Shown here piece by piece: positions 19,974 to 29,476 of a stretch of 64,000 bases of DNA (its first letter is position 1; every line of letters starts with the position of its first letter). Where the stretch lies: the NCBI GenBank assembly GCA_937923605.1, contig CALDTY010000003.1:1-64000 (forward strand). The letters are read 5' to 3'. Made by a program: the position numbers and the translations under genes. Source of the stretch: Candidatus Absconditabacterales bacterium (GTDB taxonomy: Bacteria; Patescibacteriota; Gracilibacteria; Absconditabacterales; Absconditicoccaceae). The notes under the pieces were generated by a model, which was not told the origin of the DNA, ran no database searches, and saw nothing but the letters and a program-made list of their open reading frames with translations.

Positions 19974-20261
19974 ATGAAAAAAGAATTAATTAAACTAAAA
20001 GATGAAATTATCGCTCATATAGTTGAGCTTCACATATTTGTAGAGATATTTTTATGCTGTTATGCACCAGTTTTTATTCTCTTAATTGTGTTAGGAGCTT
20101 TAGATAAAATGGATATCCCATTTAAATGGTTAGTTATTATTCCATTAATCATATCGCTTTGTATATATTTACTTGCGACATACGAAGCAATAAGTTCTTG
20201 GTATCGTAGAAATGTTATCTTTAATCCAAAATGGAAACATTTAAAGAAAAAACAAAAATAA
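19974..20261 (+). CDS. Small membrane protein
   Basis: A 95-residue protein with two hydrophobic segments (residues about 20-42 and 52-72), charged ends and a very basic C-terminus. No TGA codons. The start follows an A/T-rich leader lacking a Shine-Dalgarno sequence. It is 26 bp before a second small membrane protein gene. Not recognised. Confidence 0.65.
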   Translation: MKKELIKLKDEIIAHIVELHIFVEIFLCCYAPVFILLIVLGALDKMDIPFKWLVIIPLIISLCIYLLATYEAISSWYRRNVIFNPKWKHLKKKQK

Positions 20262-20287
20262 ATATTTAGTAAAATTCATTTTAAAAA

Positions 20288-20488
20288 ATGATTATGAATA
20301 ATGAAACATTGCTGGAAGGAGCATGGATAGGTATTTGTACAACAGTCTCGCTAAGTGGACATCTTTGTATACTTAAGGCATTAAAAGTTATTTCAATATC
20401 TTGGTTCGTCGTATTTTACCCAATTTTTGGAACGTTATTTTTTTGCATTTTTGGAGTAGTGGTTATCCTTGCAATGATGGAGTATTAA
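20288..20488 (+). CDS. Very small membrane protein
   Basis: A 66-residue protein with one or two hydrophobic helices (about 12-35 and 38-62). It could start at ATG 20288 or at the second ATG two codons on (20294). No TGA codons; ends in TAA before a terminator. Not recognised. Confidence 0.5.
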   Translation: MIMNNETLLEGAWIGICTTVSLSGHLCILKALKVISISWFVVFYPIFGTLFFCIFGVVVILAMMEY

Positions 20489-20522
20489 GTCTACATAAAA
20501 ATCTCCACATACAATATTCTTC

Positions 20523-20556
20523 AAAAGCATGTTTATAGATATAAACATGCTTTTTA
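20523..20556. terminator. Bidirectional intrinsic terminator
   Basis: AAAAGCATGTTTAT and ATAAACATGCTTTT form a 14-bp stem with the loop AGAT. It separates the + strand small genes from the reverse operon ending at 20554. Confidence 0.9.
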
Positions 20557-21747
20557 TTTTGAAAATTTTACTATCTTTTCATTTATCTCTTCTTTTTGTA
20601 AATGTATAGTTGGAATACTGGTTAGATCTTTCTTATACATCAACAAATTTTTTGTTTGGGTTTGTATAAATTTATTATACCCAGCTAAACAAATTTCTCA
20701 TCTTGTTTTGTCAGAGAAGTTATTAGAAATGCACAACATAAGCGTATTTCCAACGGTATCAATAAGACAATCCATTTCATTCTTCCAGTTTTCATTTGTA
20801 GTTTTCAGGTAGATATAATGTTCTTCTAGAGAGTCAAATCATTTACTTGTTGTGTGTTTTCTGTCTTGGTGTAGAATTTTAGGGTCTACAAGTAAATATT
20901 TTTTGAAATATTTCTTATCTAGAAACACGCTACGATATGTTGATCGTTTCTCTTTTCAAATTTGTTGATAGATATGATGTTGATCAGTGATTGATGTTAA
21001 CGCATTGAAAGTCTCAACTGTTCTAGGAACAGTATGTCATTGTCTAAGATTATTTTCTAGAAAATGTTGATATATTTTTGGTAGTTCTTTTACAATATGA
21101 TCTTCTTGTGTAAACACTCACATTTCAATCAATGCCTTCAGATCTTCTAAGTTTTTCAATACTCAAGATATATCACTTATTTCTCCATCAGTTCACATAC
21201 CAAATTCCCATATCAAGCTATCTATGTTAGTTTCTCATAGTATATGCAACATACTGTGATCCATAATTGGTGAAATGACGTCATTGTCTTTATAGATTCT
21301 TGCAAAAATATCTCATCAAGCATCAGTTCAAATAAGTGCATCATATCCTTGTTTTTTTACAAACTTATCTAATTCTTGATGAGTCGCTTTATTTCATCGT
21401 TTTACAGAAAGTTCATATGCGTTTCTAACGTTAGGATAATGATGCTTAATGTATTCTGGGATACTGGTGTCATGAAACGAGATCTGCTTTTGACCAGATC
21501 AGACAAATCTCTGCATATTCTTAGTGAGTGGGTTGATGATCTGTTCTGGTTTTCAATTTATGATATGTGTGGCTCAAGGGCTAAGAATTCACATAACATC
21601 CATTTGTTTTCATTTTCTAGTAAGATGCTTAGATCAAGCTAGCTTTGACCAAAGATCATTTCAACCTCAAGTTGCAATGCCACACATATTGTCATATGTA
21701 GAGAATATTTCATCTACTATTCTTTCATTATTTTTTTTGCTATTCAT
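20554..21747 (-). CDS. DUF1152-like protein, last gene of the prs operon
   Basis: A 397-residue code-25 protein. An early glycine-rich turn, MCGIATGGGNDLWSKLAGS (residues about 21-40), and GYDALIGTDAGGDIFAR (about 130) resemble the DUF1152 family, whose function is unknown. The middle has a WEFGMGTDGEISD strand-turn. Its start overlaps the stop of the ADP-ribosylglycohydrolase gene by 8 bp, a sign of coupled translation. The context (PRPP, ADP-ribose, adenine salvage) suggests a role in nucleotide or ribose metabolism. Confidence 0.6.
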
Positions 21748-22750
21748 GACGAGGGAGAGCTTCTAAAAAATTCTCTGCAAGAGCTGGTATTTCATCTAAT
21801 CATTCTGATCTTTCTAAGTATGAAGGAAGTCACTCATGACCGTATCTTCATCATAAAGTTCACAGAACTAGGGCACCTAAAGAATCCACATCTCATCACA
21901 TAAGTAATGACTGTTTGTATCCCTCAAATGGTGTAGTACAATGTTTGAGTAGGTAAATTACTGATTTTGCCGTACTTGTACACGTACCATTTAGTCCATA
22001 TACTTCTTTTCATTTTAGTTTCATATAAGGGTTTGGTTGTGGTCAAGCGATCAAAGCTATGTGTTCATTCTTTAATATATCAGGGTGAGGTAGTTTATTT
22101 ATTTTTGATAAATCATCTGTTAATACTCAAGAATAAGATTCAAGGAGTGTGTCAATTAGCTGTCATTGAATAACATCTTCAATTAAGATGTGTCTTATAG
22201 CTTGAACGGTAAGTTTTGTGCATTCACGTGAGAGTAAGTGAGGATGAGTAACATCTGCAACGACATCACAGTACTTGTTTCTAAGTTTCTCATCTTGAAT
22301 AAAAGCTAGAGGCAAGCATCTCATAAGTGGAGCATTACCAGGATCATCTCTAGATCCTTGTATGTTACGTATTTCTTCAATAGTTTTTAATGTTTGTCAT
22401 TTTTTTACTTCGAACATGTCTTTGATGATTCCATATCATTGACGGAGGTCTCAAGTGCGAGCTACATCATCATGTATTTCTTGTAGCATATATTTCAGTA
22501 GAAATTCTTTATCAAATGGATCATTACTTGAGAGTAGTTTTATAACTGCTTTAGTATCTGCTCGATCGTCAGTGTAGTTTCATGGGCTATAGTTCTTTCT
22601 GTATTCTGGTTCTCTTAGATCTATAAAGTCGTCAAAATGAATTTCATCTTTTATGATTTCTGAGCTTATCATTTCTGATCATGCTAGTCCAGCATCTCAC
22701 TTTAGATCTCAAGCAAATGACTTATTTATCTTTTCTAGGGTTATGTTCAT
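21740..22750 (-). CDS. ADP-ribosylglycohydrolase family protein (DraG/ARH-like)
   Basis: A 336-residue protein. SFAGDLKGDAGLAGSEM at the N-terminus, SPGNYTDDRADTKAV for the first metal site (family: YTDDT), DDPGNAPLMRCLPLAF for the RGNGAPMR.. block, and LLMGGDVDSLGALVLGTLGGRYG for the second metal site (family: GGDTDT.GA..G...GA..G) appear in family order. These enzymes remove ADP-ribose from proteins or small molecules. The usual Thr in YTDDT is Arg here and GGDTD is GGDVD, so activity may be altered. It overlaps prs by 10 bp and the next gene by 8 bp. Confidence 0.82.
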
Positions 22751-23853
22751 GTTATTTCAGATGATAAAAACTCAACTCCTCATGCTCAATTTCTATTCAC
22801 TTGTTCTCCTTTTAGTAATGATGCAATTGCATTTGAGAATAGTTTGTAAGAGGGGAGGACTGTTACTCATTCAAGAGTCTTTGATCTAGTTACAGAATCT
22901 GAAACGATAATTTCTGTGACTATATTTTGCTCAATATATGGTTTCAGTTTATCATAAGCATCATTATTAAACATTCAGTTTGGGGCAACTATTCTAATAG
23001 ATTTAGGTTTGTATTTTATAATCTTGTCAACTACTTTACATATAGTGCCTCAAGTGTCAATTATATCATCATAGATAATGATATCTTTTCATGTAATTTG
23101 CGCAAAGCTTGGAAATATCATCACTTCTTTTACTGTATTTGAAATCGTTTTATCCCTGTCTTTAAGGGCTACATAGTTATTTAATCATTGATCAGCTGCA
23201 CTATTGCTTATTTTATTGCTTCATCATAAATCAGTGGACCCTATTTCAACGTTGGTTCTGTCAAGATCTCTCATTGCATACTCCATCATCCATCGGTATT
23301 CAAGATTTACTTTTTTTAAATTATTATCGTTTCACATCCCAAATATTGCTGGATTATGAATATCTAAGGTAATAAGATTCTTGGTAAATCCATCACTTGC
23401 GTCCCTCATTACTTTTTTTGCCATAGTAGGGACTTTTTTTGTACTATTTTTGGATCATGTGCCGTCATTCTTGTCAGATCTTCAGTAAGGAAAGCAGGGA
23501 TAAATTATATTTACTGATTCGGCTCTATTGTCTTTAGCTATTTCTATTATATGTTGATAAAACATATACTTACTGTTGAGATCAGCGCTAGGATCATCTG
23601 TAAAGCAATCTGCGTAGACTCGTACTTGTTTTCCTTGAACTGCGACATGTAGATCTCCCTCACTCTCATTTAATGGTGTATCTTTTATTTCTGTATTTCG
23701 TGCAGTGTCAGCAAATTTATCATAGGGCATTGTGTATGTTTGCACATCTAGAGGTAGGAGACTTGTTAGTTCTTCTTTTATTTTTATTACTTTTGATTCA
23801 GTGTCAGGGGCACAAATTAGTAGGATATCTTGTGTATGAAGAAGTTTTTCCAT
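22741..23853 (-). CDS. prs: Ribose-phosphate pyrophosphokinase (PRPP synthetase)
   Basis: A 370-residue protein, longer than usual (about 315). YPCFPYGRSD stands for the family's P(Y)xRQD, TLDIHNPAIFG for the DLHA..I.GFF region, and IIIYDDIIDTGGTI is the PRPP-binding loop. It makes PRPP from ribose 5-phosphate and ATP, which feeds pncB and the adenine phosphoribosyltransferase made by the gene just upstream. The catalytic flexible-loop and C-terminal regions are divergent. TGA-Gly appears in the DTGGT loop. Confidence 0.88.
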
Positions 23854-23874
23854 AATAGTAGATAAGTGATAAAA

Positions 23875-24846
23875 TTAGTATTGTGTCATACTTTTCACTT
23901 CACCTTTTAATTTTTCACGTCCCTTTAATTCATCAAATTCTATGATAAAGTAATTTCACATAACTGTTCCTCATGCTTGCTCTACAACTTTTCATCAAGC
24001 TTGAGCAGTTCACGCAGTGGCCAATAAATCATCAATAAGTGCAACCTTTCGTCACGGCTGAATATCGTTTTTCATTATGCTTACTTCATCGGGTCAGTAT
24101 TCTTTCATATATTTTTGTGTAATAAGCTCTCATGGTAATTTATCTGTCTTTCTGCAAAGGATGCATGGTATTCATAAATTGATAGCAACTTGATTTCCAT
24201 GTAAGAATCATCTAGCATCCATCACCATTATTGCATCTGCACCTTTTGCCCAATGAGTAAATTGTTGAATAACGTGTTTGTTTATTTCACTATTTGCAAG
24301 TATTGGTCATAAGTGTTTGTAATCTACTCACTTGAAGTCATGTGAACTAATATAATCTTTGAGGTCAATGTCTGATTTATACATATCCATTCTTCAAGTA
24401 ATTTTTGTTAGACTGTGTTGTATGAGAGATGAGACTGAAATTGAATCATCAAATTTCGATGCGTGTCATAATACTCATGACACATATTCCTTTGTTTTTT
24501 GTAGAATGGTCTCTTTGTCGATTGTCTTTATTTTTCTTGTATAAATGCCACGATAGGTTTGGAGAGCATCATTTCGTTTGTAATTAGTAATTGTTAAATT
24601 AACAATATCTTTTGAGCAAAAAAAATCTTTTTCATCAGGTATTTCTCAAATTACCCTATATGTTGCAATTAGGGTATTTGTTACTGCATCAGCAGCTTCA
24701 TCAACAATGTTTTTAGCATCTCATTCAAGTAATGCTTCTTGAAACTCTCAGTTCTCTTGAGTTACTTTGTGAATAGAGGCGTCAGTGTCAATAAATGCTT
24801 CGTCTTCTAAATCAATAATGTGTTTGATTGTTGAGAGATAGCTCAT
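23875..24846 (-). CDS. MazG-like domain fused to adenine phosphoribosyltransferase
   Basis: A 323-residue protein. Residues about 1-110 resemble a MazG-type nucleotide pyrophosphohydrolase (ENGEFQEALLEGDAKNIVDEAADAV, shown here only in part: E..E and EAADA). Residues about 150-323 are an APT domain: MDMYKSDIDLKDYI, WAKGADAIMVMDARGF, IPCILCRKTDKLPGE and the PRPP loop KVALIDDLLATAGTAQA. APT makes AMP from adenine and PRPP. It opens the operon containing prs. The fusion of a nucleotide-cleaning domain to APT is unusual; the MazG assignment is weaker than the APT one. Confidence 0.78.
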
Positions 24847-24886
24847 GATAAGACTGGTGAGAGATAAAAGTGCCAACCAGGCTTAA

Positions 24887-24917
24887 TGTATATTACACAA
24901 TAAGATACATAATGCAA
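24887..24917 (-). promoter_or_regulatory. Promoter of the apt-prs operon with operator site F
   Basis: On the reverse strand, -35 TTGCAT (24912-24917), a 16-nt spacer and -10 TAATAT (24890-24895) form a good promoter. The operator-like TGTATATTACACA (24887-24899) covers the -10. The layout matches the pncB promoter. The leader to ATG 24846 would be about 35 nt. Confidence 0.65.
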
Positions 24918-24935
24918 GAGAAAAATATTACAAAA

Positions 24936-24967
24936 AAAGCAGACCCCATTAATGTAGGATCTGCTTT
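24936..24967 (-). terminator. Intrinsic terminator
   Basis: On the reverse strand AGCAGATCC pairs with GGGTCTGCT and is followed by seven Ts. It ends transcription of the gene at 24977-25630. Confidence 0.75.
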
Positions 24968-24976
24968 GAGATTGAG

Positions 24977-25630
24977 TTATTGAGTTAGTAATGATTTCTG
25001 AAAGAAATCAATGTTGCTTGCTAAATAAAAAACATCTTTTCCAATAAATTTAATATTGTTATTTAGTGTAAGAATATCTTTATTATCGCTTGATAATATA
25101 AAAGAACTTGAGAGCGGTTGAATCAATATAGAACTACTAAGTTTTATCTCGATCAGCCATTGATCAATCTTTCCATATCTATCAAAATATATACTTAGAC
25201 TATCCACATTATTGGTGCTTCCGTTTGATTCTTTTTTAGAAAGCTGAAGTTTTCTGCAATCAAAGTAGCTTTTTAAACTTTCTTGTTTCACTTTTTCATA
25301 TCGAAATTCTGGATTCCATTTAAATAACCAGAAGAGGATAAGAGTAATGACAAGAATACAAACTCCAGAGGAAATTATTAACCAAAATAGAGCAAACGAA
25401 ATATACTCTTCAATTGGTGTGATAATCATCAATATACATGCAATAATACAGTGTACAAAAATTGGAACTATAAACGCATTTAAATAAGTAACTTTATTGT
25501 CGACGAATCTTTGAAATGAATTTTTGTTATTAATTCTTTGATTTAGTGCATCGATTTTTCTTTTTAGCGCGATTACGTGCTTTAAATAATCTTCCTTTGT
25601 ATGATAGACTATCTTATTTTCTTTTTTCAT
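24977..25630 (-). CDS. Two-helix membrane protein, hypothetical
   Basis: A 217-residue protein: an N-terminal helical stretch, two strong membrane helices (residues about 50-75 and 80-106), then a soluble C-terminal half rich in Ser, Ile and Leu. No TGA codons and TAA stop. Its start overlaps the end of the upstream gene by 17 bp. The two-helix-plus-tail plan recurs in other TGA-free genes here (for example 58395-59018). Not recognised. Confidence 0.65.
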   Translation of the reverse strand: MKKENKIVYHTKEDYLKHVIALKRKIDALNQRINNKNSFQRFVDNKVTYLNAFIVPIFVHCIIACILMIITPIEEYISFALFWLIISSGVCILVITLILFWLFKWNPEFRYEKVKQESLKSYFDCRKLQLSKKESNGSTNNVDSLSIYFDRYGKIDQWLIEIKLSSSILIQPLSSSFILSSDNKDILTLNNNIKFIGKDVFYLASNIDFFQKSLLTQ

Positions 25631-26027
25631 TTGTTACAAAATTTAATATTTCAAATGAACTAAACATATGATCAAGCGCTTCAATTATGCAATGTTCAAA
25701 TAAGATTGGACTTTTGAAATCATCTAACTCTAAATCAAGAACTTTGAACGCTTCTTGCATTAAGTTGGGAAAATGTTCAGGCAACAAATTTATTAGAAAT
25801 TTGTTAGCTTTAAAAATGAGTTCAGGACTTGAAAAAGGACTCTGTTGAACGGAAATTCCAGTCACTATAACTCTAAACATTTCCAAACATGTAAACCGAA
25901 AAAGACAATACTCATTGTATTTCAAGAGCCCTATCTTCTCTTTAAATACTGTTAGATAATTTTCAGGTAATGCGGAATGTAGTAATTTTTGCGCTTGTGC
26001 TTCAAAATTTATTTCTGTGAAGTTCAT
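25614..26027 (-). CDS. Hypothetical soluble protein
   Basis: A 137-residue, mainly helical protein with no motif that I recognise. No TGA codons. It overlaps the downstream membrane protein gene, so the two form one unit. The start is preceded by an A-rich stretch. It is divergent from nrtR, with the 145-bp gap holding operator site G. Confidence 0.6.
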   Translation of the reverse strand: MNFTEINFEAQAQKLLHSALPENYLTVFKEKIGLLKYNEYCLFRFTCLEMFRVIVTGISVQQSPFSSPELIFKANKFLINLLPEHFPNLMQEAFKVLDLELDDFKSPILFEHCIIEALDHMFSSFEILNFVTNEKRK

Positions 26028-26148
26028 ATTTCTTTTTTTTGATTATTAATGATGATCTACGAATAAATACATCATAACAATATATTCAATAAAGTCAAGT
26101 GTTGAGTGTTACTGATTTTGCATTCTTATAAAATATCAGTACATATGT

Positions 26149-26161
26149 TGTAGATTTTACA
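26149..26161. promoter_or_regulatory. Candidate NrtR operator, site G (autoregulation)
   Basis: TGTAGATTTTACA has the TGTA-N5-TACA form and lies 12 bp upstream of the nrtR start codon, consistent with self-regulation. Confidence 0.5.
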
Positions 26162-26172
26162 CTAATATTATT

Positions 26173-26853
26173 ATGCCATTAGATTTTATTAAACAAGAAA
26201 TTTATCTAGCTGTAGATAATGTTGTGTTCTCAATATACAAAGGGGAGCTTTTGGTGTTATTGGTAGAAAGAATTAAAAATCCAGGTAAATGATCACGAGC
26301 GTTGCCTTGATGATTTGTCGAAGATGATAAAACATTGAAACAATCGGCGTATAATGCATTAGAAAGAAAGACTCAAATTAAGAATGTGTATTTAGAACAG
26401 CTATATACATTTTCTGCAACTGATAGAGATCCTAGAGCTAGAGTAGTATCTAGTATATATATGGCAATAGTTCATCGTCAAAACATCAAACCACTTATGA
26501 CAGATGAAGCACCTTCAGTCGAATTTTTCCCTGTAAAGAAACTACCAAAGTTAGCGTTTGATCACAATATGGTGCTAGAATATGCCTTACAAAGACTACA
26601 GTATAAATTAGAATATACAAATGTTGCTCAATACTTTTTACCTGATTTATTTTCGCTACGTGAACTTCAAGATGTGTATGAATTAGTCATGAATAATGAA
26701 TTTGATGTGAGGAATTTTAGAAAAAAATTACATTCCTTACATATGATTAGGCAAACGTGAGAGTTACAGACTAACGTAAACCATAGACCGGCAAAACTAT
26801 ATGAATTTGTAGACAAGGAGATCAAAGTTTTCGATGTTCTAGGAGTATCTTAA
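26173..26853 (+). CDS. nrtR: NrtR-type Nudix/winged-helix regulator of NAD metabolism
   Basis: A 226-residue protein with the NrtR layout. Residues about 8-145 are a Nudix fold (LLVLLVERIKNPGKGSRALPGGFVEDDKTL, shown here as LPGGFVE; then DRDPRARVVSSIYMA). The Nudix box reads ALERKTQIKN, lacking catalytic Glu residues, as in ADP-ribose-sensing regulators. Residues about 150-226 are the conserved C-terminal DNA-binding domain: LPDLFSLRELQDVYE, FDVRNFRKKLHSL, and RPAKLYEF. Known NrtR proteins repress NAD synthesis genes and release DNA on binding ADP-ribose. Here it lies beside the NAD operons and TGTA-N5-TACA sites. Confidence 0.9.
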
Positions 26854-26923
26854 TTGATTGTTGCACTAGTGTTAGAAAAAGATAGTATACAGGTCGAGGT
26901 CGCCAAACGACTGAGGAAAATTG

Positions 26924-26957
26924 AAAATCACTCTTTCTGTCAAAAGAGTGATTTTTT
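26924..26957. terminator. Bidirectional intrinsic terminator
   Basis: AAAATCACTCTTT and AAAGAGTGATTTT form a long stem around a short loop, with T-run. It ends nrtR and faces the convergent polysaccharide deacetylase gene. Confidence 0.9.
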
Positions 26958-26982
26958 AATTATGTGCATTTTTTAAACATAC

Positions 26983-27999
26983 TTATCGTCAATATAGTTC
27001 TCATCATGTAATTCGTTTAGATACTCTATATCTAGAAAGTTGGAAAGGGTAGTCCGATAAATCGTTTACTGAATTACCTCATTCAATGGTGGTTAATCAA
27101 TAGGTGAGTCAACATTCACGTGCAACTTGAGTACTCATAGTATTATATAATCACATTGGGTAGATTATCGTATTCATTTGAACGCCAAACAATTGTTCAA
27201 AATATTTTGTGCTCTCACAGATTTCGCTTCGCTGAGCTTCTCGGTTTTTTTGTTGCAAGTCTGTATGAGTGCCGCTATGTGATTGTATTTCAAAAAGTCA
27301 TGAGTCAATCATCCAACGTATCTCATCAAACAACATAAACGAATCTACTCTAGTATCTTCGCTGAATGCGATTCTATCTGCGACTATTCATAAATTACTT
27401 TTTATATTAAATTCTTTTGCTAAAGGCAATAAAAAGTGGTAATTATCTCGTCGTCAATCATCGAAAGTTAGTAGTATAATGCGTTCATGGGGAAAACAGT
27501 CAGATGATTGAAACTGTTCTAGTTCTGATAGGAACGCAGTTTGTATTTTTCCTTGGTTTTGCAAAAGATTTAGATGTTTATAATGTTCTCTAGCTATTTC
27601 TGGAGTGACACTATTATTATATACCACGCTTCATTTAGCATCTCGTCGAGTTGGTCTTACATAATGATACATATACATTTCGATATTTACCTGTGCTTGA
27701 GGTATACAAGTTTGAGTCGGTTGTTCATGGATAATCTCTGGCAATAATGAACGGGGTTGAATCGTTGGTAAATATTCTGGGTCCTCGAGTGCGCTTACTG
27801 AATTATGAACTTTGGTGATTTCATTTAAATCCACTTCACAAGATGATCTCATTTCCCACCTTAAAAGATCATCGATAACAAAATTTTCATTTCGAGCAAC
27901 AGATGACAAACTTCAGCTATTTACAAGTATAAATAACAGTCAAACTATAGAAAAACCGAAAAGTATATGTTTATTAAAGTTATTATTATTGCCTTTCAT
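26983..27999 (-). CDS. Polysaccharide deacetylase family protein, membrane-anchored
   Basis: A 338-residue protein with an N-terminal membrane anchor (residues about 10-30). The NodB homology region has YMYHYVRP, the metal/catalytic motif ILLTFDDG (about 170), and the second motif IQSHSGTHTDL (H..(S/T)..H). It ends with a YPMGLYN motif matching the third NodB motif. Such enzymes remove N-acetyl groups from cell-wall or surface glycans. TGA-Gly is used, including the Gly of TFDDG. It would act outside the membrane. Confidence 0.85.
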
Positions 28000-28051
28000 T
28001 ATGTTCGGTAGATAAAATTTGCGAAAATACCTATTTTACAGTAATATATAG

Positions 28052-28798
28052 ATGTTTACGAATGTTACGTATTATATGTATTCAGCAAATAATTCCAATA
28101 CTTTCTTAGCTTACTATAATCAAATTGATAAATATTTGAGTTATATTTTGTGATTACAGAAATATGTGCCTTATCATGAAAGGGTGACGATGGTGATAAG
28201 ATGAAAATTTGTTATTACACATTTTGTAAATAGATTTGAATCTAAGCTGAGATATTTTTGAGATTTAAGAAATCAGCTTGTGCACTGATTTAGACTAGAT
28301 AATAAGCACTATCTTATAGTGTCAGATCATGCATTAAAAGAAATTTCTTCAATACATGACGAACTTATAAAACCACAAACTATTGCTGATATGTTTGAAG
28401 GAAAGATTTCTTTCGCATCTAGTAGTGATTGATTAGAGGCAGTGTTAGAAGGCATGAAAAAGAAATGACTAAAGTATTTACCTATTTATGATAATAAAGA
28501 TTTCAAATGAGTACTCTCATTTCAGGATATTTTAGCGCGATTAGTGCAAGAAAAAATAGTAGACATAAGTGATCTAAAAATTTCTGATGTAGATATTACA
28601 TTTTCAAAAGAATATATCTTTGTAACATGAAAAACGAGTATTTATGAGATGCAAAATATTTTTGCTGACACAAAGGATGTTGAAATTGTATTGGTGACTC
28701 CAAATTGAGAAGAAGACGAAAAGATAATAGCTATAGTAAGTGTTCATGACTTAGCTCACTTACAAGAAAAGTATCTCCGTTTAGATGCTAAAGTATAA
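28052..28798 (+). CDS. CBS-domain pair protein
   Basis: A 248-residue protein. Residues about 25-100 form a helical region with DLRNQLVHGFRL, resembling DUF4145-like or HEPN-like N-terminal domains (the RNxxxH-like element is seen here as RNQLVH). Residues about 115-240 form two CBS repeats: LKYLPIYDNKDFKGVLSFQDIL and IFADTKDVEIVLVT...IVSVHDL. CBS pairs bind adenine nucleotides and act as energy sensors. No partner enzyme domain is present. It lies 20 bp before the pilin-like gene. Confidence 0.65.
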
Positions 28799-28818
28799 TT
28801 TTATTTTTTTTGTAAAAC

Positions 28819-29340
28819 ATGAAGAAACTATTCATCATGATTCCAATTTTACTCAGTATTGTGTCGATCTCTTTTGCTCAAGGATGATCACAGGATGATC
28901 CTGCATTTGAGTTATTACCTGAGGCTACTGATTGGGATGCAGTCAAAAATGATGTAAAAGAATTGTGAGAAGTTAATTCTAGTAAAAATTTTTCTGAGTT
29001 ATATAATAAAAAAGCGAGAGAGTTGTGAGAAAATACATGAACATGAAATCTTAAAAAAGATTGCTCATGACTTGGTAACCAATTTGCTAGCTGAATTATG
29101 AATCGGGATACTATTTTATGTTTAGCTACTCAAATTGTGCGTTTCGTGTCAAATATGGCAATGGTAGTTTGAGCTTTAATGATAATTTACGCTTGATACA
29201 TCTATGCAATGTCTGTATTTAATTCAGATGCATTTGGGGTTTGAAAGTGACATGAAGCCATCAAACGAGCGATTATTGGTATTGTTGTTGTGATACTATC
29301 TTATGCAATTATCAATTTCTTTATTGAAGCGTTCTTATAG
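28819..29340 (+). CDS. Pilin-like small membrane protein with signal peptide
   Basis: A 173-residue protein: a clear signal peptide (MKKLFIMIPILLSIVSISFAQ), a polar region of about 60 residues, then two hydrophobic helices (residues about 105-130 and 145-170). The plan resembles VirB2/TrbC-type conjugative pilin subunits and the pilin-like proteins of CPR genomes. No secretion-system gene is nearby, so this is a structural resemblance only. Ends in TAG. Confidence 0.5.
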
Positions 29341-29476
29341 AAAAAGATATATAGTGAGAAAAGAGTATGAATAATATTGTACTTCTGTCTTTTTCCATTT
29401 TTAATTAATTTTCTACTAGTATATTGTGAAAGATATATGCGCATATCTATTCTTAACAAAATTTAAATATTAAATT

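Noticed and set aside
29367-29408. A 13-residue frame before the M23 gene
   Set aside because: Too short, no supporting signal. It may be the relic of a start codon but cannot be supported.
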